DNA of 64,000 nucleotides. Origin: Struthidea cinerea (taxonomy: Eukaryota > Chordata > Aves > Passeriformes > Corcoracidae). The first letter of the stretch is position 1. Every line of letters starts with the position of its first letter. The translations under genes were made by a program, and so were the position numbers. Location of the stretch: the NCBI GenBank assembly GCA_013397865.1, contig VZTI01005060.1, positions 124,001 through 188,000 on the forward strand, written 5' to 3'. The notes below the pieces were generated by a model, which did no database searches, was not told where the DNA came from, and was given only the letters and a program-made list of their open reading frames with translations. Positions 11,481 to 24,549 of this stretch are shown in pieces.

Positions 11481-12763
11481 TTGCGACCCTTGGGAAGAAC
11501 GTGAATTAGAAGTGGTGGAATGCAGTTTTGTCTGTCCTGAGCTTCCACACTGGATGTACCATGAAGTACAAGCAGCCAGTGGACACCTTTGGAGTGCTTT
11601 AGGAAGGGATGTGCATGGGGATTTTGTAATGATCACACAAGGATGTTGTAGATGTTGTACACATTCTTTACACCTAGAAATGGCACAGACCAACTCGATG
11701 GAAAGAAATCAAACCCAAAACACCTGCTCAACCAGAAAACCTCCCCCCAAAAAAACAGGCAAGAAGGTGAGACAAATCATCAATAACAGGACTGGACCAA
11801 ACCTCAGAATATCTTCAAAAGCAACCAGAATTTCCCAAAGCCATATTAACACCACAAGCAGCTCATAGCAGAGACTAACAACCTGCCTCAAGCAATGGAG
11901 AGTGGAAAAAACAAAAAGAGCAATGAAGCCTTACAGCATCACTGAAACAGGAATTCTGGAGGTTTAGTGGATAAAAATGCACTGGCGACTGAGGTAACTG
12001 CCAATGCAACTTCATTTAAATATTTTTGGACTATGAGCTGTTACACTCTTGGATGGTTTTTCAGAAGTTTCCTAATTTGGACTGACATTTCTTGCATCTC
12101 CAATAGCATTTACATGACTAATAACTTGGCCAGAGTGACAAGTTTTCTGCCTGTGAATCATAAAATGAATATAGTTGAAAAGGGAAGATAAACAGACAAA
12201 TTGAGACAACTCTGGAAACATAAGCTTCTTTAACCAAATAGATGTAAGATTCTATGTAATAATTAAAACAAAAAAAACCAAAACTATTTGTATTTTTTTA
12301 CACTGGCTTCATCTATTATCCAGTGATTACCCAGTTGAGTGTAACCCAACTAGTACTACCACAATCTGCTTTTTTCTCCCAGGTTGTGTTTAAACTCCTA
12401 GAAAAGTTTTAAAAAACACTGAAGTAGCTTAGGAACTCAGGACCAATTATAAAAAATGGCAGATTGAACTTTTGACACGGCAGCCTGGAAACTGAGAGGA
12501 AGCTGACAGCATGAAACACTGAGTAAGTTAATTTCCTTTGCCAGAAGAGAGGCATGAGAGGGCTGAATCCCAGTGACTTGGCTATTTCTAGGATTGTTGG
12601 TTATTTTTTTATTTTTCCCTTTCATCTCCATCTCCCCTAGCTGTGAGTGTCGAGAAAATATCACCAAAAAAAGAGAATTTATGGAAAGCATCAGTAACTC
12701 TGCCAAATGGCAAATGAGTAGGAAAGCTTGAATCTATGTACCCCATATACTATTGAAGAATTA
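11481..12763. other. Unannotated interval
   Basis: No gene is recognised. A-rich patches at 11700-11760 and 12262-12280 give poly-lysine-like shadow frames. Nothing here resembles a known repeat. Confidence 0.55.
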
Positions 12764-13275
12764 AACCATAGAAAGCTTTGTGTTGGAAGGGACCTTAAAA
12801 ATCATCTAGTTCCAAACCCTTCCTGCTGTGGGCAGGGACACCTTCCACCAGACCAGGTTGCTCAAAACCCCATTCAGCCTGGCCTTGAACACTGCCAGGG
12901 ATGGGGCAGCCACAGCTTCTCTGTGCAGCCTGTGCCAGTGCCTCACCACCCTCACAGGGAAGAATTTCTTCCTACTGTCTAATCTAAACCTACCATCCTC
13001 CAGCTTAAAGCCATTACGCCATCCCAAATCACTTCCTGTCCTTGACAAAAGTTCCTCCCCAGCTCTCTTGTAGCCTGTTTAGGTACTGAAAGGTGCTCTA
13101 AGATCTCCCAGAGCCTTCTCTTCTCCAGGCTGAACAGCTCCAACTCTCTCAGCCCGTCGTCATAGCAGAGGTGCTCCACCCTGTGAGGAACAATCACCTC
13201 CCTCAACCTCCTGGTCACACTCCTTTGATTGCTACCAAGAAATACCACACCTCAGCTGCACACCCTGATGGGTAA
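12764..13275 (-). mobile_element. CR1 LINE, 5'-truncated with an internal deletion, minus strand
   Basis: A well preserved copy of about 500 bp. The 3' terminus (ACCATAGAAAGCTTTGTGTT, then GGAAGGGACCTTAAAAATCATC) is at the left. It runs through the 'gggcagggacacc', 'gccagggatggggcagcc' and 'tctccaggctgaacagctcc' blocks. Near 13185 the sequence jumps from the 'gaggtgctccaccctgtgag' block to 'aatcacctccctcaacctcc'. Those two blocks are separated by roughly 130 bp in longer CR1 copies, so a deletion has removed the stretch between them. The match fades near 13250-13275. Confidence 0.94.
12806..13165 (-). pseudogene. Decayed C-terminal end of CR1 ORF2
   Basis: Two overlapping minus-strand frames carry the end of the CR1 ORF2 polyprotein, the LINE endonuclease/reverse transcriptase. 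The upstream part (about 13108-13165) shows the pattern LRELELFSLEKRRLW. The downstream part (about 12806-13010) shows RFRLDSRKKFFPVRVVRHW followed by APSLAVFKARLNGVLSNL, the usual last 50-60 residues of this ORF. The shift between frames and the missing catalytic region make it a dead fragment. It is not a host gene. Confidence 0.85.
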
Positions 13276-14282
13276 CTTGACTGTCACTTCCAGAAACCCC
13301 GCAGCTGTGTTTTAATATCTCACATTTGTACACAGAGATAGATGAGAGTTTAAGGACAAATTAAAGGTCAAGCTTTGGTCCAATAAAATATAAAGGAATC
13401 CAGAAAAAGTGAAAGATTTTGTTTTAAAAGACTGCAGAATAAAGGTTGCTGGCTTTTGTTATGAAAAGTATGCATTTTAGTTGTCAAACTAAAGTCTAAA
13501 ACAACACTAAAGAGGTTTGAGATGTTTCACGTCCCATGAACAATTTCGTTCTGCTTAAATCATCATTTGCTTTGTTTTCATTGGCCAGCAAAATTGAAAA
13601 GTCAATTATTCACACTGTTCTACATGAAATACTGGGTTCTCAAATGGAACAAAAGAAAGAGAGTGGGTAATAATCAGTCAATACATTGAAATTTCAAGGC
13701 CTTTTAAATGCCTTGGACAAATGTATTAAATAAGTCATTACCCAAGTTTTCATTTCAATCACTGAAATATTCATTGTGTTTTTTTCAATACACCAATCTT
13801 ACCTAATGGTATTTGAATATATTAAATATTTCTCTTTTATTTTGTAATGTTTCCAAAATAAATGAAGATTAAAGAGGGGAAAAAAAGAATATTCTGTTCT
13901 TCTGCAGCAAGGATCCAACAAGTTTTACTACTAGGAAAATTAAGCAAATATTGAAAAGATGTCAATTAACATCTAGGAAATAAAGGACCAGGCGAAATAA
14001 ACTGCAGTGGCTTATAAAGAAGGAATTATTCCATAATGGTCCGCTATTGCCACAGCATCACTTTCTTGGGAATGTGTCAGCAGCAAGACACTGATTTCTT
14101 CAAGATCACTTGTAGTTGCTAAGGCCCCTCCCTTCCGCATTTGGAACAGTCTTCAAGCTTTTAACACGTGACTTTGGTATGAAAAGAAAAATGCAGAGCA
14201 GATTTATTAAGTATTTATCCTGCACTAATGGGAACCCAGGACCATTTTGCAAAAATGGAACCCAAAGACTTGGAATCTTACT
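13276..14282. other. Unannotated AT-rich interval
   Basis: Very AT-rich DNA with no open frame of note and no recognised repeat. Poly-purine and T-rich patches occur at 13780-13900. Confidence 0.55.
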
Positions 14283-14375
14283 CATAGAATCATGTATTAG
14301 TCTGGGTTGGAAGGGATCTTTAAAGATCATCTAGTCCAACCCTTCAGCTACTAGCTAGTCCCACCACTTCAGCTA
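14283..14375 (-). mobile_element. Short CR1 LINE 3' end, minus strand
   Basis: The block TCATAGAATCATGTATTAGT, then CTGGGTTGGAAGGGATC and AAAGATCATCTAGTCCAACC, is a CR1 3' terminus in reverse. Similarity fades within about 90 bp after 'agtcccacc'. It is either a strongly 5'-truncated insertion or a copy too decayed to follow further. Confidence 0.88.
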
Positions 14376-14576
14376 GGTATTTAGTGCTGGTTTTCACCTT
14401 CATTCCCCACTCCCAATGTTTGGGGGTTTTTTGTCTTGTTCACCTAGACAAAAAACTGTGTCATCTGAAAGAGTTTTGGTCTTAACACCTCCACAGGCAA
14501 TGAACTCATTGCCCTAATGATGAACTCCAGACTCTGGCCTCCTGTAGACTATCATATCAAATTAGAATAGAATGAT

Positions 14577-14630
14577 ACAATCATAGAATTGTTAGGGTTG
14601 AAAAGACCTCTAAGATCAAATTCAAGCTGT
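14577..14630 (-). mobile_element. CR1-like 3' terminus fragment, minus strand
   Basis: The sequence CAATCATAGAATTGTTAGGG, then TTGAAAAGACCTCTAAGATCA, is a diverged CR1 3' end of the same type as the copy at 1319. It lies 200 bp from another CR1 tail in the same orientation. Only about 50 bp can be recognised. Confidence 0.75.
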
Positions 14631-17600
14631 AGCGGTTAGGTTAATCTTCAATTTCCTCCTTAGAGGTGGCCTTAAAAGTGTGAGTACCTCCTCTGAGCAG
14701 AGCTCTGGCACTGGCAGCTTCAAAGAGAGCACAGGGTAGGTGTCAGGCCATAAACTTTATGGCCTTGCAGAAGAGACACAAATGAGAGCTGAGAGGTTCC
14801 CTTTTCTTCACTGAGCTTCCCCCCTGCTCCAATGCAGTGAGAAAAGTCCAGAAAAGAACAAAAGAAGACAGGGAGGAAATTATTCAAGAAGAAAAAAAAA
14901 TGTGAACAGCAATATTAAATAATAACTTCGGCTGCCTTAGGGGAAGTAGGAAACCAGATTTAGACACCTAACTCTGTGACATGATTGTCATTTCATAAAT
15001 GCACAGTGTGACAGTGTATACAAAGGATCCTCACTCTAGCTTGTGTCACAGGCTCCCCATCAGTGCTCATCAATAAACTTCTGGGTTAGACTGCTGGAAT
15101 TAACTGTCTGGGGCTTTTCTGTACAGCCTCGGCTGAGAAAAAGTGGCCTTTCTAAGGGGTGGCAAATTCCAGTTTACTGTAGATCCAGAATGTTGATAGA
15201 GAGGTTTTATGAGCACACTGTTTTGCTCTTTGCAACATTTATTACTGCTGCTATGCACTTTTTCAGTGCTCTTCATATTTACTCCATCTTTTCCCCTCAT
15301 TTTCCATCTTCCAATCCTCCCTTATCCATTTCTTTGTACTTCCAGCACTTTAACTGCAGCGGTGTATTGACAGGATCTCCTGCAGTTGTGCTCTCTCCAG
15401 CATATTTCTATTGTCTAGTTTCAGTATTTCCATAGTGGAACAGATTTCTTTTTCCCCAGGGGACTAAACCCACATTTTCACATAGTCCTGTCATCCCAGA
15501 GTTAGGCTGAAGGTATCTCTAACATTTGATTTTAGTAAACTCACATGGGGTTTCATGTCAACTTACCTTGCAACGTGAGGATTACCATGGATAATCTAAA
15601 GAAGTAATTTCTGCTCATATCTAATGCAAAGATGAGGGGCAATGTGTCAGGCCTTGGGAGAAGGGTGGTGAAGTAAACCTGCCCAGATATTGAGTTCAGT
15701 CTTACTTAGTCCCGTTGTTAATTATACCTGGAAGTGGCATTTAAGGCACATAAATAAAACTAATCTTTGGAGCAGCTATAAATATTCATAGTCAGAGATA
15801 TAATACAAAGAGGCCTGAAGAAACTAGGAATAAAATTATAGTCCAACTGGAAAAAGGAAGAAATTAATGCAACAGAGGGAAAACTCTGAAGCCTTGGCTT
15901 AGTTTTTAATAAGCATTTTAATAAGCTTGTGATAATGGAATAAACTAGATCAGAATATTTTCTGTGCAACAATGACAGTTCAAACTTACTAATTTTGCAT
16001 AATTTAGTCTATGCAACCATCAGAAGCCCTAAAGGGCAACTGGAAGTTCTTCCAGCTATTTGCAGACAATCCTTTAAGAAGACTTTGCTAAAGCTCACTT
16101 TCAGTTCAATCTGATTTAAAAAATCAAAAAGCAGATGAAAGGAAAACCAGATGTCTTTAAGTCTGCAACCTGTTTGTTAATTACCGAGAGTTGCAGCAGT
16201 GGTCTGATTGTTCCCAGCCTGCTGTGCCGTCGTCCTCCTCCCACTCACTCCTGCAGAACAGCTCTTGCTCTGCACCTTTTGGCACCAGCATCACTGCAAT
16301 GGCAGGCTGATCCCCACCTCTGCTGCACACCCCCACGTTCAATTCACATCTCTTACCATTACACACACATACACAATATTTCTACAAAGCTCAGCACAGC
16401 ACTGTACACAGATTAATGCTGCACCCCACCTAGGCTGGTAAATATTCTCAGCAAGTGCACTGCTCTTTGCTGTGTACAAAGCATTCAGCTCTTCCCACAG
16501 AGTCTGTCCACACCTGATGTTGCAAAATGAAGCAGAGGGAGAGACAGTGGACTGAAATAGAAGTAACCCCATTGCCTCACTCATGGATTTCCTCACTTAT
16601 AGAAAAGGAAAAATACCTGTCACAATATTTAAATTTGCATAAGAACATTTTCTTTTGTATGTAGATTCCCCATTTGTGCTTGAAAATAGACAATCCAGAT
16701 CACAAGCCAGTAGAGTAACCTATATGCAGTTAATTTATACACATCTATTACAAAATATCTCCCAATATTTTAAGAGAAACAAAAGAATATCTCCTTTCAC
16801 AGATTTAGGTCCACCTGCTATAATTTTTAGCTAGTAGCCATCAAAGTAACTAGTTTGTATGTGAGCCCAGCTGCATTAATTTCACACGCTCATCACTAAA
16901 TTAACTTCAAAATTCTACAGCTCTCAAATAAATGTCTAAGGTTTGGTCTCACATTTATCAAAGCCCCTCTTCCCACATATCAAATAGCACTGATAGGGCT
17001 AGGAATGTGAAATCATGTGAACGCCTAACGTCTTAGTGCAGAGACTGCAAAGAGACTTCTCAGCCAAAACCTGCCAGCAAAGTTTGGCAAAATTCTGCAT
17101 GGAATATTTTTGCAAGCTAAAATTCCACCTCTGTGTTACAATTCCATTCCCAGGGAGTATTTCTAGTTTCTCTTTCAATTCCAGGTCTGCTATAGATTTA
17201 AAATGTAGGTCAATGTCTTTAACACAGTTTAAGAAATATGACATCGCACTATAAAATTTTGCAAATTCATAGTAACATTTCCATTTACTGCTTTTATCAA
17301 TCACACAGGGAGGAAATTAAAACAAGAGAACGCAATGTTGGTTAATATTTTTCCGCTGATTCTCTGTGAATTCTGAACATTAATTTCTTCCTAATTTGAT
17401 CCTACCACAACTTTCTTTTCTGCTTGCTTTTTCAGCACATGCAATTTATTAGCATGGTCAATCAATAGCAGAGAAAGCTGTTTTACATAAAACCTTTGGC
17501 AATGGATTGAAGACCTTTGCAGCCATATCTTTTTTATCAAAACTGATGTCTTTATTGTCACTGAGAAAAAGTGTGCTGCAGTAGCAGCTGCCTCAGGCTA

Positions 17601-17804
17601 CTGCAATGCTTGCTCTATCCCTCAGCCACAGATCCTGACCTGAGTGGTGAGAGAACCTCAGCTACTCTTGAAGAATCTGTTATTTATGGCAACTTATCCT
17701 ACGCCAGGGCTACAACCATATAGACACATATCCTAAGCTGCTTTCTTGAACCTCCTTTCTGTTCTCATCAGGGCAAGAATCTCCTTTTTTTACTCAGCTA
17801 TAGT
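14631..17804. other. Unannotated 3.2-kb interval
   Basis: No gene or repeat is recognised. A CA-rich patch lies at 16361-16375 and a C-rich patch at 16210-16340. A 130-codon plus-strand frame (15043-15435) is hydrophobic and aromatic in composition, as expected of T-rich non-coding DNA, and I do not treat it as a gene. Confidence 0.5.
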
Positions 17805-18395
17805 TAGAATAGAATAGAGTATTTCAGTTGGAAGGGACATACAAGGATCATCCAGGCCAACTGCACAACCAGGCCTGACCATCAGTTAAAGTGAGTTCTT
17901 AAAGGCAATGCCCAAATGCCTCTTAAACACTGGCAAGGCATGGGGCATCCAGCACCTCCCTAGGGAGCCTGTTCTGGTGTTTGAACACCTTCTTAGAAAA
18001 GAAATGCTTCTTAAGTCCAGTCTGAATCTCCCCGCTGCAGTCTTGAACCATTCCGACATGTCCTATCACTGAATACCACAGGAAAGAGAGATCAGCATAT
18101 CCCCCTCCTCTTCCCCTCCTCAGGAAGCAGCAGAGAGCAATGAGGTTGCCCCTTAGCAACCTTTTCTCCAAAACAGACAAACCCAGAGTCCTCAGCCCCT
18201 TCTCACAGGACATGCCTTCTAGCCTTGTCACCATCTTTGTTGCCCTTCTCTGGGCACATTCACATCCTTCTTAAATTGTCAGGCCCAAAACTACTCATAA
18301 TGCTCCTGGTAAGGAGTTTCACCAATGCTGAAGCATGAACTGGACCCTCTCCTCCCAATCAGCCTATTACTATGCAGTTAATTCTCTGCAAACAC
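17805..18395 (-). mobile_element. CR1 LINE (ATTCT-tail type), 5'-truncated, minus strand
   Basis: The left edge TAGAATAGAATAGAGTATTT is the reverse of an (ATTCT)n tail, followed by CAGTTGGAAGGGACATACAA. This is the same CR1 type that ends at 45600 in the opposite orientation. The blocks continue through 'gggcatccagcacctcccta', 'gaagcagcagagagcaatga' and 'ctcagccccttctcacagga' to the 'caccaatgctgaagcatgaa' segment. Similarity fades at about 18380-18395. Roughly 590 bp remain. Confidence 0.93.
17923..18234 (-). pseudogene. CR1 ORF2 C-terminal remnant, open over 103 codons
   Basis: One uninterrupted minus-strand frame covers the C-terminal part of CR1 ORF2. Near the start is RLEGMSCEKGLRTLGLSVLE, and later FLRRGRG, KKHFFSKKVFKH and NRLPREVLDAP, the usual tail of the LINE polyprotein. 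The catalytic reverse-transcriptase domain is not present because the element is 5'-truncated. The open frame reflects limited decay, and I see no sign of host use. Confidence 0.85.
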
Positions 18396-21300
18396 AGGGC
18401 TACATGGAGGCAGCCCTGTTTGCATACCCCTGGGTCAAAGATGAACAAAATCATCCTAAGTCAGAGTCTTTGAGATGTGTGTTGCAGTATCACAATCAGA
18501 GCTACAGGACATGTGGAAATTACTTTCCATACTGTAAAGCACCTGTAGAGCACATATGTGCTCTTGTGCTCTCAGTTCTTGCAGAGCTAATTCTACTTTT
18601 ATTGGAAAAGAGAGAAAGGTTTCTGAGCCATTATTGCGTTTCTGGCAAGTTTCTAACACGGGAACGAGCCGCATGTCTCATACTCACCGTATGGATAAAA
18701 TTTCCGTAGTGAAGTTTTCAGCCACGTTTTAAACTGCTTTGGAAATTACTGTGCAGAATTACTACTAGTGATATTTTAAATAATGAACGTGATTTTAATT
18801 GCACTAAGAGTTTCACAAAGAGCAGGTTTTTTCAAGCATTGCTGCCATGGGGTCCTTTGCAACTAAAGCCAGAGTTCTAATTACCTATGGTATAGTTGGT
18901 CAATACTTGCCCTTGTGCAGGTTTTTCAGAAAAAGTGCAAAAATACTTTTTTCCCCCTCAGCTGAAGTTGCTAATTCAGAAAGACAATGATTTATTAGCT
19001 TCAACTTAGAACACATTTTTCACAACTGAACCATAATTCATTTTTTAAAAGTCTGTGTTTTTATTTCACTGTTCTTTAAATCTCAACAAAAATATATTCT
19101 TTTTAAAAAGTTGATGCGCACATACAGATAATGGGAAAGGGTATTCAGTTGAGACAATGTTTAAGCACCCATTCTTTAGGAAGAATCAGAACTGGAATAT
19201 CTTAATTCAGTTTACGTCCATCAGACTTTTGTACAGAACAAAGAAAACAAAGAACGTAAGTGATGCCTGTAGAAACACCATACACAGGTTCTTTGAATAG
19301 CTTGCTTTTCTTTCTGAACCACGTAGTTTCTTTGCCATACCATTAATGTCTGTACAACTCCGAAAATAAAGATGCCAACGGTGACTTTCTTTCGTATCAC
19401 CTTATAAAATATATAGGCTGGTTTGTAATATCTCCACACCACCCTGAGAGCTCTGTTTGTTTTTGCACAGAGCATTTGTCATTTAGCTTTGTTCTCTGTT
19501 ACCAACAGTAGGAGCAGGAGCCAGTGTGCTGCATGGTTAAATTTTTAGTGAACTAATTGGGAATTTACCCCGGGATAAAGGCAATTCAGTCCAAGCATTT
19601 GCATATTCAGTTCCTGGTAGACCGAGGCTATATTCACTTGAATTTGTAATTTAATATGCAATTCTTGTGCACAGCTCTGTGCAAATACCATATGTGACTA
19701 GTTGCCACAGACTTCACCCAAAGCATCCACTAACCATGGCAACATGGGCATCAGATGTTGCATAAGCAACCTGACAAGGGCTGAATTTTTAAATTCGTAC
19801 ACACCACAATTTCAAAGCCCAATTCCTGCACATTTGGAACACTGGAAAAAAAATATAAAATTAAATAAGTATTTTAAACCCATAGTTAACATCTGGGTTT
19901 GGATGTTTTGGACCAAATGTTTGAGCCTGAGTTCCAAGAATTAAATGCCTCAATTCAAATTTAAATAACTAAATAAGTGGCCTAGTTATAAGTGTTGAGC
20001 ACTGAGTGAATCTCTACTGTTTACTCCAAGGGTTGAGGCACTCTGCAAACCGATAAGGACGCAAACAGAATACCCTGACAGCTCACCCTGAAGCACCCAG
20101 ACATAGAGCATCTTTAAAAACTGAATTTGGATTTATCTCTGAGTGTATCTGTGATACAAAACTGAATGTGAATAGGCAGTGTCCATAAACGACACCTTCT
20201 GAGGAAAAGCCAGGAGGATTCCTCATTGTCCCAGGGTACCTCTTGAAGTGTCCCATGGCACCTCAGCAGTGTGAATGCTGAAGTGCTTCAAATTGAATCT
20301 GGCACTGGGAGTCGCCTGGGTTCTGGTGTAGCTGTGAGGTGCTCCTGGTGCTCGGCTCAGAGCTCGCTGCTTCACTTGTCTCCAGCACCATCCCTGTGTA
20401 AGCGGAGATGACAGTTTATCCCAGCGCACATCAGCGCATCAGGCTTGTCTGGGGGCGCTGGGGAGGCAAACTGTGTCATCGCTTCCCCTAGGGCACAATT
20501 CCTCTCTGAAGGGGCTGGAATGGAATTTACCTCTGCATGCCTTTGCCCACTTCTGATAATGAATTCCTACACAGGGAGACAAGAGAGTCAAAATCTCCCT
20601 GTCTTCCTCTGCTCAGCACTTTGTCCAAGCCAAAAGGCTTTGCCCCCCAGGCAGCCATGGGAGCCATTCTGGTATTTTTATCTGCTAATTGAGCTTAGAA
20701 TTGAGCTAGTGTGGCACATCTCTCCTAACCAAAAGGCTCAGCTGTTTAGAGACACTCAGCTGTGAGTAATGCCTTCAGCAGTCACAAAGGCTGAAACGCT
20801 GGGCTGCCCACCCTGTTAGTGAGTGCTGCAAGTTGGCCAGATCCAGGCCTGGAGGGAGTAACTCCATAAAAGCACAATGCTGTAAAAGATGGCATTTTTC
20901 TAGAAAGTCCTCCACTTTTGATTGCCAGTAAGAGCTGTGTTTTGACCTGGAAACCCACTTCTCACAGGAGGCTGCCTAAAGCTAGAAAAGGGGTTGGCAT
21001 GGTGCAGGCTGGAAAATGAACCAAGCAAGATATAAAAATTCAGAGAAGCTGAATCAATGCATTTCTACTGCAGAAAACATTAGAGAGGCTAGAGGGAGTC
21101 CACGCTCCACTGCTTAGGAAATGAAGTGAGGCTGGGTTGGCTTTGAAACAATCTCTGTTGTCCTAGAAGGTACATGGAGATAATAAAGTGTGACCATGGG
21201 CAAGACCTGGCAGACACTTCAGCAGGCCATCCTGTGTAAACACAGATGATAAAGGAGAGTCTCTTTAGACCCAGGCATAATTTTCTAAAAGAGCTGGAAA

Positions 21301-24300
21301 AAAGACTTTCAGTGAATCCAAACACAGACCAGAACCAGAAGAGAGGTAAACAGGCTCAAAAGTAGCAGGGGGAGAGATGGGTATGACCTGTCCTTTCTGA
21401 AGATTTAGTTTGGCATTATAACCTTAGCAGTAATTTCTGCATCTCCATTAAAGATCACCACCACTCGCCTTTACCATAGTGACCTATCTTATATTTTATA
21501 TTGCTACCCACCAAGTCCTATCAGAGCTCCTGTCACATCACGCTGATAATGGCTTTAATATTCATGATGGATTTTAAGAAATAGCTGGCACATCTCCATT
21601 TCAGTGATAAGAAATCTGCTTAGGCCATACATTCACATTTGGATATTTTTCATTTTATTATTTTTCTACTTTCTGCTGTTGGCTAAAACAGAGAATCAAT
21701 GTCATGACACTCTCCTAGTAGAGGGTTTCTTGTAAAGAGAAAGGCTCTGGAGGCCTCCCTATTTTTGATCAAACCTTTGGTTTTCCTGCATATCCCTGTT
21801 ACATGGCTCATTATTAGATCACATAAGTACCCTCTGTGCGTAGTTCACATGCACTGGGGTTCTCCTGTTTGCAATCTGCATTGTTCAAAGTGTTCCTGTC
21901 GCAGTGGTTCATCTATCAGCATTTCCTCTTTGATACACCTGAAGAATACTTCATCAATTAATTTTAAAATCTGGCATCAGAAGCTAACCAAGAGGAGTAT
22001 TTTGCATTCCTTACCAATCTAGAGGTTAAAGAAAGTAGTTGTAAAGTCTGATTGTATCAGAACACCTCCCTTTAGGGGGAGTTGGGGAGTATAGGAAACC
22101 TTCCAATTAGTTCTCACAGATGAAATGAGTAATGTTTTCTGCTGGAATAAATCTCCTCATACTACATTATTTGACCTGAAAGATTCTTTTAAAAGGACAT
22201 CCAGTTTACACCTTAGGTGGACACTTTTTTTTCAGTTACTGGAGTGTTTAAGCAACTGTGAAACAAATGACGATCAATCTGTTTTCTAAACCAAAGAGAT
22301 ATCATAGGCTTTGTTGGAAATAGTTACAAGTTTGTAAATACAGCTGTTGAACTGTTTAGGATTTTTCTGTTGTTTTTTTTCTTCTTTTTTCTATTTTTCC
22401 TTGAAAAAACACCCTTCCAAGTGGGCTTGTTCATATAGCCTGACTGGAACCAGGTCCCGCCACAGACCTTCTAAGCAGCTGTGAAGGACAACAGAGTGAC
22501 AAGACACAGGAAAATAGCTATGACCCTGCTATTTATTTTGACCAGGCCAAAGATCTAGACAGCCAGGCCGGCATGTACTGCTGCTGTGAAATGAAAGAAA
22601 TGGAGTATTTGGACCACCTATGGCTGCTGCTTAATCTGGCTAACAGGAACCTGAAACTGCAGTACTTGTAGCTCTTTTCTCTCCTGTCTCCATCCTGCTG
22701 GATTCCCCCAGCACAGAAGGACAAGATTCCAGCTTCCCACCCGTAAGCTAGGAGGAGATAATGTTCAATTTTGCCTATGATGTTGAGATGCTTTTAGTGG
22801 CACTTACAGCGATCAGACACGAGAGATGGGCTCGTTTGCATTTTTATTCTGTCAGAGGATATGTTTACACAGACAAGGGCAGGCAGATCTGACCTCCCTC
22901 TGCTATGTCTGATTCAAGCCAGCTCTGGCCCAGGAGCTCTGCAGCTGCAGGCAGCTGTGGCATCCCACTTCTTGGCAAACACAGACACCCAGCAGTGGGA
23001 GGCAGCTGATCGATAACCACCTACCCAGCAGCATGCAATTCCCATCACCCCTGCAACTGAGACATCAAAACCCACTGCATGGATCTGAGTTTTAATATCA
23101 GGGAATATATAACTTGAGCTAGTCAAATTCTGCTAGTCAGCAGTGAAGTAACCTTATTTCCCTTGGAAAACTTTCCATCTTGCACCTCTTGCTCAATGTA
23201 TCCGCTGTTTTTGGCCACACTGCTAGCATTAAAACTTTTGGATCAGGGACCTCCTTTTACTTACACCTTCACACAGCATATAGTACATTGAGAACCTTGG
23301 GATCTACTGCATCAGTGGGAGCCAAAGAATTGCTAATTTGATTAATGTGACTACTATGGGCTATTTCTTGTGAGCTATTCCATGTGATTATTTGCAAATC
23401 CCTGTTTACTGCTTGATATACTTGACCTAAATTCTGCAACACTCCAGTGCAAGAGACAGGGTAACATGCTGGCCTCAGATACATTAAGGAAATGTGTTCT
23501 CTTTCATTAAATATAAACAATACAGGCAGTAAAGACTCTGTCTTATTTAATTTAAGTTTGTTTTAGGTTACTAGTCTTTAAAAATTTTATATTTCTAGAT
23601 GGTGCCGATTCTTTAAAATTAAAAATGCATAAGATAATTATAGAACTTGTCTGGGGGATGCCAGAGGCACCAACAACTAGGCAGGAAACTGGGGTTTCAG
23701 CACTTAGAAATCTGTGGGATACATAAGCTTGAGTTTCAGATAATTTCAATAGCTGGGTGTTAAAATGATTAATGGTGGAACAAACAGCCATGTGGTCTGA
23801 CAGCACAGAGTACAGGGGTCAGGTGGCAGTAAAACAGAATGGTATGGAGTCTTAGACAAGGAGAAGCTGCAGTTCGAGCCCTCTGTCATTTGATCCTTCA
23901 GTTCCATCACCTGGTGGGCAGGTAGAGATGGAGTACAGGAGGCAGATCCTAACTCTCGATAGAGTGGCATTTTTCCCACTACTTTTGTGGCCAGGGGTTA
24001 TTTCTATTTACTTTGCTGAGTGACTCAGCCTGAAGCTGACATGGATTGGATGGATCACTCCTCTGAGCTACAATGTCAAAAAGATTTTGTTTTGTGTGAG
24101 ACTCCTAGTAGCCCTCCCCTGTTTATGTATAGCAGGCATCCTTTGGAGTCAACTGGACCAAAATGTGGTGGGATGAAGGATTCCTTAGTTTATGAGTTAC
24201 AAGCTTGCATTCACCACAGAAGACTTCCTAGGGCTCAGTGGAGCAAAGAGTCAACAGGAGCCCAATTCCTCCAGGTCGGGGTAGTGAGTTCAGGAAGAAA

Positions 24301-24515
24301 CTTCTAAAATATTTCCCCTCGGCAGGGCTGCACTAGCTACCCTCAACTGCTAGCAGCCACTTACTAACTTCCAAACTAGAGAAGTGAAGACAAACATTTG
24401 CTGCCCCCCCAAATTTTGGAGATGACATGAAGGCACATGAGCCAAGAGCCTTGCATAAAAGACAGAAAATCCAATTGTCTGAGAAACTCAGAGATTTGAT
24501 AATGCTATTACTAGG
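18396..24515. other. Unannotated 6-kb interval, repeat-poor
   Basis: I find no CR1, LTR, RNA gene or convincing exon here. T-rich runs occur at 22366-22400. A slightly GC-richer patch lies at 20220-20500 and includes the word GGGGGCGCT at 20451-20459. The open frames stay under about 110 codons and show no family signature. Confidence 0.5.
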
Positions 24516-24549
24516 TGTAATATTAGGTGTTGCATCACCTAATATTACA
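24516..24549. repeat. 34-bp near-perfect palindrome (14-bp arms)
   Basis: The left arm TGTAATATTAGGTG (24516-24529) is the exact reverse complement of the right arm CACCTAATATTACA (24536-24549). The six-base centre is TTGCAT, whose middle TGCA is self-complementary, so only one base pair in 34 is mismatched. A 14-bp perfect inverted repeat with so short a spacer is not expected by chance in 64 kb. It could form a cruciform in DNA or a hairpin in RNA. A smaller hairpin with arms TCTGAG/CTCAGA lies just upstream at 24478-24492. Confidence 0.85.
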
